This document shows, in pieces, positions 1-6,451 of a stretch of 12,252 bases of DNA. The translations under genes were made by a program, and so were the position numbers. The notes below the pieces were generated by a model. It was not told where the DNA came from. It did no database searches and saw nothing but the letters and a program-made list of their open reading frames with translations. The stretch is from an uncultured Bacteroides sp. (GTDB lineage: Bacteria; Bacteroidota; Bacteroidia; Bacteroidales; Bacteroidaceae). The stretch's first letter is position 1. The number at the start of each line of letters is the position of its first letter. The stretch spans positions 1 to 12,252 of the forward strand of contig CAJKXC010000072.1 of the NCBI GenBank assembly GCA_905203765.1, in the 5' to 3' direction.

Positions 1-125
1 AAGAAATGGTGTTGAAGGTTGGTGACACAGTGCTGTATGGCAAGTATGCCGGTACGGAACTGGAAGTAGAAGGCACCAAGTACCTCGTGATGCGTCAAAG
101 CGATGTGCTCGCTGTTTTGGGATAA
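1..125 (+). CDS. groES: Co-chaperonin GroES (Hsp10), 3' end only
   Basis: Only the last 40 codons are in the window, read from base 3 to the TAA at 123-125; the start lies off the left edge. The visible residues include VLYGKYAGTELEVEG and the C-terminal YLVMRQSDVLAVLG, which is the normal end of bacterial GroES: the Gly/Lys turn, the Glu-rich strand and the conserved final beta strand. GroES forms the heptameric lid on GroEL and closes the folding chamber in the cytoplasm. It stands 41 bp before groEL in the same direction, so the two form the usual groESL operon. The heat-shock promoter and any operator would lie upstream of the window and cannot be seen. Identification is firm because of sequence and context, although the N-terminal mobile-loop region is missing. 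Confidence 0.95.
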   Translation, partial: EMVLKVGDTVLYGKYAGTELEVEGTKYLVMRQSDVLAVLG

Positions 126-166
126 TTAATTAGTAAATAGTAAACCGTAAAATTGTAAATAACATT

Positions 167-1804
167 ATGGCAAAAGAAATATTATTCAATATCGATGCCC
201 GCGACCAACTGAAGAAAGGTATCGATACACTGGCAAATGCAGTAAAAGTAACCCTCGGCCCTAAAGGTCGTAACGTTATCATCGAAAAGAAATTCGGTGC
301 TCCGCACATCACTAAAGATGGTGTGACAGTAGCAAAAGAAGTAGAACTGGCAGACGCTTACCAGAATACCGGTGCGCAACTGGTGAAGGAAGTTGCTTCC
401 AAGACCGGTGATGACGCAGGTGACGGTACAACTACTGCAACCGTTCTGGCACAAGCCATCGTAGCCGAAGGATTGAAGAACGTAACTGCCGGTGCAAGCC
501 CTATGGATATCAAACGCGGTATCGACAAGGCTGTTGCCAAAGTGGTGGAATCCATTAAAGGTCAGGCAGAAAAGGTGGGCGACAACTATGACAAGATTGA
601 ACAAGTAGCCTCTGTATCTGCCAACAACGACCCGGTTATCGGTAAGCTGATTGCCGACGCCATGCGCAAGGTTTCTAAGGATGGCGTTATCACTATCGAG
701 GAAGCTAAGGGTACCGACACTACCATCGGCGTAGTAGAAGGTATGCAGTTCGACCGTGGTTACCTCTCTGCTTACTTCGTTACCAATACGGAGAAGATGG
801 AGTGCGAAATGGAGAAACCCTACATCCTGATTTACGATAAGAAGATCTCCAATCTGAAAGACTTCCTGCCTATCCTCGAACCGGCTGTACAGACCGGCCG
901 TCCTCTGCTGGTAATTGCCGAAGACGTTGACAGCGAAGCACTGACTACCTTGGTTGTAAACCGTCTGCGTTCTCAGTTGAAGATTTGTGCTGTGAAGGCT
1001 CCGGGCTTCGGCGACCGTCGTAAGGAGATGTTGGAAGACATCGCTATCCTGACCGGTGGTGTGGTTATCAGCGAAGAAAGAGGTTTGAAACTGGAACAGG
1101 CTACCATCGAAATGCTGGGTACTGCCGACAAGGTAACAGTTTCTAAAGACAATACAACCATCGTGAACGGTGCCGGCGATAAAGACGGTATCAAAGAACG
1201 TTGCGAACAGATCAAGGCTCAGATTGCCGCTACCAAGTCAGACTATGACAAGGAGAAATTGCAGGAACGTCTGGCTAAGTTGTCGGGTGGTGTAGCCGTT
1301 CTCTATGTAGGCGCTGCTTCCGAAGTGGAAATGAAGGAAAAGAAAGACCGCGTGGACGATGCATTGCGTGCAACCCGTGCTGCCATCGAAGAAGGTATTG
1401 TTCCTGGCGGTGGTGTGGCTTACATCCGTGCACTCGACGCTCTGAACGGTTTCAAGGGTGACAACGCTGACGAGACTACCGGTGTAGACATCATCAAGCG
1501 TGCCATCGAAGAGCCGTTGCGTCAGATCGTTGCTAACGCAGGTAAAGAAGGTGCCGTTGTGGTACAGAAAGTACTCGAAGGCAAAGGTGACTTCGGCTAC
1601 AATGCCCGCACCGATGTTTACGAGAATCTGCACGCTGCCGGCGTAGTAGACCCTGCCAAGGTGACTCGTGTAGCACTTGAAAACGCTGCTTCCATTGCCG
1701 GTATGTTCCTTACTACCGAATGTGTGATTGTAGAGAAAAAGGAAGATAAGCCCGATATGCCGATGGGCGCTCCCGGCATGGGCGGCATGGGTGGAATGAT
1801 GTAA
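167..1804 (+). CDS. groEL: 60 kDa chaperonin GroEL (Hsp60)
   Basis: This is the ATP-driven cage that folds non-native proteins in the cytoplasm as two stacked heptameric rings capped by GroES. The 545-residue length is normal for the family. The start MAKEILFNIDAR is the standard one; no clear Shine-Dalgarno sequence precedes it, as is usual in Bacteroides. Nucleotide-site residues are visible: TLGPKGRNV (29-37), Asp51 in KDGVTVAKE, the GDGTTTATVLAQ motif with Asp86 (85-96), and RVDDALRATRAA near 395-406. The apical segment with GMQFDRGYLSAYF (192-204) carries the expected hydrophobic substrate and GroES contacts. The C-terminus ends in a Gly-Met repeat tail (GMGGMGGMM), typical of a main housekeeping GroEL rather than a divergent paralogue. 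It follows groES by 41 bp and is followed by a terminator. No truncation or unusual residues were seen. Confidence 0.99.
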   Translation: MAKEILFNIDARDQLKKGIDTLANAVKVTLGPKGRNVIIEKKFGAPHITKDGVTVAKEVELADAYQNTGAQLVKEVASKTGDDAGDGTTTATVLAQAIVAEGLKNVTAGASPMDIKRGIDKAVAKVVESIKGQAEKVGDNYDKIEQVASVSANNDPVIGKLIADAMRKVSKDGVITIEEAKGTDTTIGVVEGMQFDRGYLSAYFVTNTEKMECEMEKPYILIYDKKISNLKDFLPILEPAVQTGRPLLVIAEDVDSEALTTLVVNRLRSQLKICAVKAPGFGDRRKEMLEDIAILTGGVVISEERGLKLEQATIEMLGTADKVTVSKDNTTIVNGAGDKDGIKERCEQIKAQIAATKSDYDKEKLQERLAKLSGGVAVLYVGAASEVEMKEKKDRVDDALRATRAAIEEGIVPGGGVAYIRALDALNGFKGDNADETTGVDIIKRAIEEPLRQIVANAGKEGAVVVQKVLEGKGDFGYNARTDVYENLHAAGVVDPAKVTRVALENAASIAGMFLTTECVIVEKKEDKPDMPMGAPGMGGMGGMM

Positions 1805-1846
1805 TATGATCATTGTTTTCCCTTGATTTCCCGATAAAATGAATGC

Positions 1847-1884
1847 AACCGCGATGTCTTTTTGAAAGGCACCGCGGTTTTTTT
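1847..1884 (+). terminator. Intrinsic terminator of groESL
   Basis: A perfect 7-bp stem, AACCGCG (1847-1853) with CGCGGTT (1873-1879), is followed by a run of seven T (1878-1884). The inner part of the loop can extend the stem (GTC-TTT against AAA-G-G-C-AC). It lies about 40 bp after the groEL stop and in the right direction, so it should end the groESL transcript. Confidence 0.85.
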
Positions 1885-1981
1885 GTTCTATTTATCTCTT
1901 CTTTTGTTTGTTTTTGCCGCATACTATTGCAATAATGTTACAAAAAGGATAAATTTACGTATATTTTGTTTGTTTCCGGTG

Positions 1982-2022
1982 TTGTTAAAATAAAAATTGA
2001 TATCTTTACCCCCGTAAAGATA
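1982..2022 (+). promoter_or_regulatory. Putative promoter with perfect inverted repeat, upstream of the DUF2582 gene
   Basis: TATCTTTA at 2001-2008 fits the Bacteroides -7 element TAnnTTTG except for the last base. A TTG at 1982-1984 could be part of a -33 element, but its 16-bp spacing is shorter than expected, so the -33 part is weak. The -7 box is the left arm of a perfect 9-bp inverted repeat: TATCTTTAC (2001-2009), CCCC loop (2010-2013), GTAAAGATA (2014-2022). A start site about 7 bases after the -7 box would put the right arm at the very 5' end of the message. The repeat could be an operator for a dimeric regulator or a 5'-end hairpin; the sequence alone does not decide. Confidence 0.45.
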
Positions 2023-2067
2023 ACCTGATCAGCAAGAAACTATTAACCTAATTAATTAAAAGCGAAA

Positions 2068-2286
2068 ATGGACAAAAGCGAAATTGGACTGAATGCAGGC
2101 AAAGTTTGGCAGTTGCTTAGCGACTACTCCAGATGGAGCTACGGCACTTTGAAAAGAAAGTCCGGACTGAAAGACAAGGAACTGGGAGCAGCCATAGGCT
2201 GGCTTGCCCGTGAGGACAAGATCGAAATTCACCAGGAAGAAGATGAACTTTATGTTTCATTGGGGGTAAACGTTTATATCGGCTGA
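2068..2286 (+). CDS. Small winged helix-turn-helix protein, DUF2582 family
   Basis: A 72-residue protein beginning MDKSEIGLNAGKVWQLL. The pattern is a compact winged helix: helix 1 at about 7-19, helix 2 at 24-34 (YGTLKRKSGLK), a recognition-like helix at about 36-48 (KELGAAIGWLARE) and a two-stranded wing at about 51-68 (KIEIHQEEDELYVSL). This fits the DUF2582 winged-helix family, common as single small genes in Bacteroidetes. The fold suggests nucleic-acid binding, but no target or role is established that I can name. It has no signal peptide or effector domain and is single-standing: a terminator lies before it, a putative promoter with an inverted repeat at 2001-2022, and a long hairpin 26 bp after its stop. 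The A-rich leader (AAAAGCGAAA) immediately before the ATG supports the start. Self-binding to the upstream inverted repeat is possible but is only inference. Confidence 0.85.
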   Translation: MDKSEIGLNAGKVWQLLSDYSRWSYGTLKRKSGLKDKELGAAIGWLAREDKIEIHQEEDELYVSLGVNVYIG

Positions 2287-2311
2287 GAAAGAACCGATTG
2301 AAGTACTGATT

Positions 2312-2382
2312 AAGGAGCACAGATCTCACAATGACGGAAGCTTTTCCGCCGGGTTGTGAAATCTATGCTCCTTTGTTTCTTC
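2312..2382 (+). terminator. Long imperfect hairpin, probable terminator after the DUF2582 gene
   Basis: A 62-nt near-palindrome (2312-2373) folds as AAGGAGCA/TGCTCCTT (8 bp), a C-A mismatch, AGAT/ATCT (4 bp), a second C-A mismatch, TCACAA/TTGTGA (6 bp), an asymmetric internal loop of 3 and 5 bases, CGGAA/TTCCG (5 bp) and a GCTT tetraloop (2340-2343). A T-rich stretch TTTGTTTCTTC follows directly. Position and T tract suggest a rho-independent terminator for the gene ending at 2286, but the stem is much longer than most terminators and is regularly interrupted, so a stable RNA element is also possible. Confidence 0.6.
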
Positions 2383-2399
2383 ATATGGCAGATTATTCT

Positions 2400-2407
2400 T
2401 TCCTTTG
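2400..2407 (+). promoter_or_regulatory. Candidate -7 promoter element for the threonine aldolase gene
   Basis: TTCCTTTG followed by CAC resembles the Bacteroides -7 element TAnnTTTG, with one mismatch (TT for TA). It lies 33 bp before the ATG at 2441. The nearest upstream TTTG (2372-2375) is 24 bp away, farther than the usual -33 spacing, so this promoter is tentative. If real, it excludes translation starts upstream of about 2412. Confidence 0.4.
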
Positions 2408-2440
2408 CACATTCTTTTCAATAAACAATATAATATAGCT

Positions 2441-3460
2441 ATGAGAAGTTTTGCATCAGACAATAATTCCGGTGTGCATCCTTTGGTGATGGAAGCACTG
2501 AACCGGGCAAACCAGGACCATGCCGTAGGCTATGGTGATGATCCCTGGACAGAAGAAGCGGTGAATAAAATCCGGGAAGCGTTCACTCCCGATTGCGAAC
2601 CGTTGTTTGTATTCAACGGAACAGGCAGCAATGCAGTGGCCCTGCAACTTTGTACGCGCCCCTATAACTCGATTATTTGTGCGGAGACGGCACATATCTA
2701 TGTGGATGAATGCGGCTCTCCCGCCCGTATGACAGGTTGTCAGATACGCCCTGTCGCTACTCCTGACGGCAAGCTGACGCCCGACCTGATACGTCCTTAT
2801 TTGTGCCACTTCGGGGAACAGCATCATTCGCAGCCCGGTGCCATTTACATCTCCCAATGCTCCGAGCTGGGTACTGTCTATAAGCCCGACGAACTTCGGG
2901 CGCTTACCGAACTGGCTCATCAGTACGGCATGTACGTCCACATGGACGGTGCCCGTCTGGCTAATGCCTGTGCCGCCTTGAACCTCAGCTTTAAGGAGTT
3001 GACGGTGGATTGTGGTATTGACGTTCTAAGCTTCGGCGGAACAAAGAACGGGTTGATGCTGGGCGAGAGTGTGGTTGTCTTTAATCCGGCACTGAAAAAA
3101 GAAGCCTATTTCGTGCGTAAGCAGTCGGCACAGCTTGCATCCAAACTGCGTTATCTGTCTTGCCAGTTCACTGCCTACTTGACGGACGATCTTTGGTTGA
3201 AGAACGCCACTCATGCCAACCGTATGGCAAAGATACTCTACGACGGACTGAAGGACTTGCCGGGGGTACGCTTCACGCAGAAGATGGAGAGCAACCAGCT
3301 TTTCCTTACGATGCCCCGCCCGGTGATTGACGAACTTCTGAAGAGTTACTTCTTCTACTTCTGGGATGAGGCGATCCATGAGATTCGCTTTGTGACTTCC
3401 TTTGATACTACGGAGAAGGACATCGAAGAACTGTTGCAATCGGTGAAGAAGCTATTGTAA
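2441..3460 (+). CDS. ltaE: Low-specificity L-threonine aldolase (PLP-dependent)
   Basis: A 339-residue aspartate-aminotransferase-fold (type I) PLP enzyme that cleaves L-threonine or L-allo-threonine to glycine and acetaldehyde in the cytoplasm; family members also act on related beta-hydroxy amino acids. The N-terminus MRSFASDNNSGVHP is the usual entry strand with the substrate-binding Ser/Asp region. FVFNGTGSNAVAL (57-69) binds the cofactor phosphate, His85 in AETAHIYVDE stacks on the pyridine ring, DGARL (169-173) carries the PLP-contacting Asp169 and Arg172, and Lys202 in SFGGTKNG is the Schiff-base lysine. RFVTSFDTT (316-324) supplies the C-terminal substrate-carboxylate Arg. The reading frame is open 12 codons further upstream to a TTG at 2405, but that overlaps the putative -7 element and adds residues foreign to the family, so the ATG at 2441 is chosen. 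It stands alone between the 2312 hairpin and its own terminator. Confidence 0.93.
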   Translation: MRSFASDNNSGVHPLVMEALNRANQDHAVGYGDDPWTEEAVNKIREAFTPDCEPLFVFNGTGSNAVALQLCTRPYNSIICAETAHIYVDECGSPARMTGCQIRPVATPDGKLTPDLIRPYLCHFGEQHHSQPGAIYISQCSELGTVYKPDELRALTELAHQYGMYVHMDGARLANACAALNLSFKELTVDCGIDVLSFGGTKNGLMLGESVVVFNPALKKEAYFVRKQSAQLASKLRYLSCQFTAYLTDDLWLKNATHANRMAKILYDGLKDLPGVRFTQKMESNQLFLTMPRPVIDELLKSYFFYFWDEAIHEIRFVTSFDTTEKDIEELLQSVKKLL

Positions 3461-3467
3461 AAAGTAA

Positions 3468-3501
3468 AAGCTCCGGACCTTCACAGGCAGGGAGCTTCTT
3501 T
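3468..3501 (+). terminator. Intrinsic terminator after ltaE
   Basis: AAGCTCC (3468-3474) pairs perfectly with GGAGCTT (3491-3497), followed by CTTT. A small inner stem CCT/AGG (3478-3480 with 3485-3487) sits in the loop. It begins 7 bp after the ltaE stop. Confidence 0.75.
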
Positions 3502-3502
3502 G

Positions 3503-3536
3503 AAACATTCCCCTCTTGGGGGTGAGGGGAGTGTTT
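3503..3536. repeat. 13-bp hairpin between convergent genes
   Basis: AAACATTCCCCTC (3503-3515) pairs with GAGGGGAGTGTTT (3524-3536) over 13 bp with one G-T pair, around an 8-base loop TTGGGGGT. It lies in the gap between ltaE (plus) and the GH9 gene (minus). Neither side has a clear T tract, so it is not a textbook intrinsic terminator for either strand. It may still block or stabilise convergent transcript ends. Confidence 0.6.
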
Positions 3537-3569
3537 ACTGAAAACAAACCGATTGAATATTTACCTTAA

Positions 3570-3577
3570 TACCTTTG
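3570..3577 (+). promoter_or_regulatory. Orphan consensus -7 element in convergent gap
   Basis: TACCTTTG is an exact match to the Bacteroides -7 consensus TAnnTTTG and is followed by CAT, as often in real promoters. The expected -33 TTTG is not present at normal spacing; only an ATTG lies at 3552-3555. It points rightward into the 3' end of the minus-strand GH9 gene and has no plus-strand gene downstream. It may be chance, a remnant, or the start of an antisense RNA. Confidence 0.3.
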
Positions 3578-3582
3578 CATGA

Positions 3583-3606
3583 TAACCTTTTTAACTAACC
3601 TTTTTA
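3583..3606. repeat. Two tandem copies of an 11-bp direct repeat
   Basis: TAACCTTTTTA occurs at 3583-3593 and again at 3596-3606, exact copies separated by two bases (period 13). The pair sits 24 bp beyond the stop codon of the GH9 gene, in its 3' untranslated region. No function is evident. Confidence 0.8.
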
Positions 3607-3629
3607 TATAAAGTCTTTGTCAGAGTAAG

Positions 3630-6140
3630 CTATATTCCAACTGCCTCGCGGACGGGTACGAATGTGTATCCTTTCCGTTTCAGTGTCTTTATCATCTTGT
3701 CCAGATAGCCGTTATAGAACTTGTCTGTACGTCGGTCGTCCGTTCCAAAGTGTATCAGCATCAGGTGTCCGTTCAGTCCGTCCTTCTTTTCCAATTCCAT
3801 AATCCGGTCGTAGATGAACTGGCTGCTACGGTATTTCTTTCCCATATCCGGGGTGGTGTAATCTGCATTGCTCATGGTGCCGGGCGTGTAGTTGATGACT
3901 TGAATGCCCATACTCTTTGCCCAGGCGGCTATCTCCTTGTTGTAATATTCGTAAGGGGGGATGTAGACCGGTGCATCCTTGTATTCGATGCCCGCCTTAC
4001 GCAGTGTTTCGTAACTCTTCAGCATATCCTGCTCAAACTCTTCGCGCGTCACTAATAGCGAGTCGCGGTTTTCCCACGGCATATAGAGCAGATGGCCGTA
4101 GCTGTGACTGCCTACGTAATGGCCTTCGGCGAGCAGGCGTTTCACTACGTCCGGGTAGAGTTCGTAGAACTCGCCGGTGAAGAAGAACCCGCCTTTGATG
4201 CCGTGTTTCTTCAGTGTACTGATGATGGCGTCGGCGCCGTCTGCCTTGTCGGCGGCAGTGAATACCAGCGTGATTTGCTTTTTCGACGGGTCGGTGCGAG
4301 TGATGCCGCCGTTGACGTATATGTTCTTGTCATTCCGGATGCCGGCTTGCTTCATTCCTTCCTTCTGCATGGCGGAGAGGTAGTAGGTGAGGCAGGCGGT
4401 ACCGTCCATGGTCGGTTCGTTGGTCGAGTAATCGTGGATGGCATCATGATAGACCATCAGCTCCGGCTGGAAACGTTCGTAATCTTGTCCGGGAGTGCCG
4501 GGAATGCCCGTCATGTTCACACCGCGCAGACTCTCGAAGATGGTGCGGTAAACGGGGCCGTCCACCAGTCCGCCGGTGGTGTTGCCCACGCCTGCATTCA
4601 GCAGCGAGGAGTGGGGCTGGGAAGGGTAGTCGCCGTAGAGCGGCAGTTCTACAATCATGCTGGTTCCCCAAGGGTTGCAGCCGAACAGCCAGTCGCGTAG
4701 AGAGGCTTCCATTTCGGCATACGTGTTGTCGCCGGTTGCTTCGCGATACAGGCGGCATTGGGTCAGCATGGCGGTGGTCAGATTATTGGAACACCAGATG
4801 TAAGGGATGCCGTGCAGGAAAGGACTTTCCACAGCTTTCTCGTAGGTGCGTTCGATGCCCGTGCGCATATTGCGGATAAATTCTTTGCTGATGCGGCTGT
4901 TGCCTGCCTGGGTCAGATGGTAATGCCCCATGTTCATGAACGGGTACCATTGGTAATGGCGTGCACTGTCGGCTCCCATCCAGGGAGTCACCGGCTCGCG
5001 GCGTCCGTATTCCAGGGCTTGATTCAGGTATTTATTGTCGCCGGTTGCTTTGTACAGCTCTATAGCGCCCAACTCCATGTCGTCCACCCAGTTATCTTCT
5101 TCGTAAATATAGGGAGATTTGACAGAGGCGGTTTGGCATGCTCCCGGTTTCTTCACGCCTTCCTGATAGGCGGCATCTGCTTTAGCTTCAATTTCAGCGG
5201 CAAATTCCGGGTAGAAGTCTTTCAGTATCTTGGCACCCAGGGCAAAGCATGAAGCGAATTTGCCCGCCGTGCTTGCCACGCCGGTGGTGGCATTCTCAAA
5301 CTGTCCGCGTACCTGCGGTTTGCCGCTACAGAAGTAAACGGGGCGTCCCTTGCCCGGACCATAACCATAGTCTACTTCGTCCTTATTGGGGAGACGCATT
5401 CCGGCATGGTCGCGGTCATCGGCAATCTGGTTGTACAGTTCTCCCGGAGCGGGATTCATGCGGTTCAGCCAGTCCAATCCCCACTTTATTTCGTCCACAA
5501 TGTCGGGAATACCGTTGGCGCCGGGATGTCCGGCAGCGTCATACGCATCGCCGAAGGACTCCGGGTTTTCCTGATAGGCAAACAGCATCTGGTAGATGGC
5601 ATTGGCGGAAGTGGTAGTATATTGCAGGTAATCGGTTGCATCGTGCCAACCGCCACGTACGTCGATGTGTTGTCCGGTCTTGGTGGGATGATATACAATA
5701 TAGCCGTCGTGCACGTGGCAGCTATCCTTCAGGAAGGGGTTGTAGCCGCAACGTTGCTGGCGCATATAGTTCAGCAGAAAGTCCGCCGTACCATTATAAA
5801 CATGTGCATTGATGGGGAAACGGGGCGAAATGGCTTTCCCTGCTTTCAGATAGTAAGTGCCGGGTTCTGTAAAGTCACTGAAATCCAGCCGGTAGGTTGT
5901 TTTCATTCCACCCATTTTACCGGTTGCCTTGGCTGCCTTGAAGGTATGCACTTCTTTTCCGGTAAAGGCATCCACCAATGTATAATTCTCTACATTCGTC
6001 CCTTCTTCGCTCATGAATACGGCTACTTTGATGGATTGCGGCAAGTAGCCGAGTTGATTGATTCTGATCCACTCACCTGCTTTGCCCGGCAAGGCAATGA
6101 AAGCTAATAGTACTGTTAGTAGCCAATGACTGTTCTTCAT
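3630..6140 (-). CDS. Secreted GH9 glycoside hydrolase fused to a polysaccharide-deacetylase (NodB-like) domain
   Basis: An 836-residue two-enzyme protein. Residues 1-21 form a type I signal peptide (cleavage near GKA-GEW), with no lipobox Cys, so a periplasmic or released soluble protein is likely. Residues about 23-110 are the N-terminal Ig-like domain found in many GH9 enzymes (IRINQLGYLP start). Residues about 115-592 are the GH9 (alpha/alpha)6 domain: GGWHDATDY carries the Asp pair D167/D170, QPHSS has H510, and YSTNEPTMDG has the putative acid Glu575. Residues about 605-836 are a NodB-type deacetylase with HSYGH (H679, H683) and LIHFG (H797), but the usual TFDD motif is replaced by FTAAD (627-631) and the RxxP motif by YIPP. 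GH9 cleaves beta-1,4-linked glycans, mostly beta-glucans; some members are exo-glucosaminidases. The true substrate is unknown. No SusC/SusD or other polysaccharide-utilisation genes flank it. The pairing suggests an acetylated beta-glycan, which is inference. Confidence 0.88.
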   Translation of the reverse strand: MKNSHWLLTVLLAFIALPGKAGEWIRINQLGYLPQSIKVAVFMSEEGTNVENYTLVDAFTGKEVHTFKAAKATGKMGGMKTTYRLDFSDFTEPGTYYLKAGKAISPRFPINAHVYNGTADFLLNYMRQQRCGYNPFLKDSCHVHDGYIVYHPTKTGQHIDVRGGWHDATDYLQYTTTSANAIYQMLFAYQENPESFGDAYDAAGHPGANGIPDIVDEIKWGLDWLNRMNPAPGELYNQIADDRDHAGMRLPNKDEVDYGYGPGKGRPVYFCSGKPQVRGQFENATTGVASTAGKFASCFALGAKILKDFYPEFAAEIEAKADAAYQEGVKKPGACQTASVKSPYIYEEDNWVDDMELGAIELYKATGDNKYLNQALEYGRREPVTPWMGADSARHYQWYPFMNMGHYHLTQAGNSRISKEFIRNMRTGIERTYEKAVESPFLHGIPYIWCSNNLTTAMLTQCRLYREATGDNTYAEMEASLRDWLFGCNPWGTSMIVELPLYGDYPSQPHSSLLNAGVGNTTGGLVDGPVYRTIFESLRGVNMTGIPGTPGQDYERFQPELMVYHDAIHDYSTNEPTMDGTACLTYYLSAMQKEGMKQAGIRNDKNIYVNGGITRTDPSKKQITLVFTAADKADGADAIISTLKKHGIKGGFFFTGEFYELYPDVVKRLLAEGHYVGSHSYGHLLYMPWENRDSLLVTREEFEQDMLKSYETLRKAGIEYKDAPVYIPPYEYYNKEIAAWAKSMGIQVINYTPGTMSNADYTTPDMGKKYRSSQFIYDRIMELEKKDGLNGHLMLIHFGTDDRRTDKFYNGYLDKMIKTLKRKGYTFVPVREAVGI

Positions 6141-6451
6141 AAAGGGGCTTCTCGATTTGGGGGTTGGTATTTGTTATATAAATAACAGTTTTATTCACTA
6201 CAAATAAAGCAGTTTCTATCAAGTTGAGGATGATTTGGAATGAATAATTAGATGATATTATACGTCGTTTACATTTATTTAGTATTTTATGAGTATGAAA
6301 GAAGGATATGTGGAGTAATAAAGACTTGTTTATCATTTGTTTGCATCTGTCTGTGATTCTTTTTAATTATCGTTTACGCATTTTAATGTTTGGGAAAACA
6401 AAATGGCGTGGTATTTGTTTTTATAATATTCAGGACAAAAAACAATGAACT
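6141..6451. other. 311-bp AT-rich divergent intergenic region, no gene found
   Basis: This gap separates the minus-strand GH9 gene from the plus-strand cbpA gene and must hold promoters for both. No convincing consensus promoter is visible for either side. The best plus-strand candidate is a TTTG at 6389-6392 with a partial -7 (GGTATTTG, 6410-6417) at 17-bp spacing; on the minus strand I found no TAnnTTTG. The cbpA start at 6452 is preceded by an A-rich leader (ACAAAAAACAATGAACT). A minus-strand reading frame from 6336 runs into the GH9 coding region in another frame and looks like AT-rich noise. No strong hairpins or repeats were seen. Confidence 0.6.

Noticed and set aside
2405..2440. Upstream extension of the threonine aldolase frame to a TTG at 2405
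   Set aside because: It overlaps the candidate -7 element, adds 12 residues not seen in the family, and the ATG at 2441 gives the normal N-terminus.
5406..6107. Plus-strand open frames opposite the GH9-deacetylase gene, including one of 233 codons
   Set aside because: The minus strand encodes continuous GH9 and deacetylase motifs; the opposite frames have no domains or promoters.
6073..6336. 87-codon minus-strand frame in the GH9 upstream region
   Set aside because: AT-rich, Ile/Asn/Lys-heavy translation that overlaps the GH9 signal-peptide region in another frame; no support as a gene.
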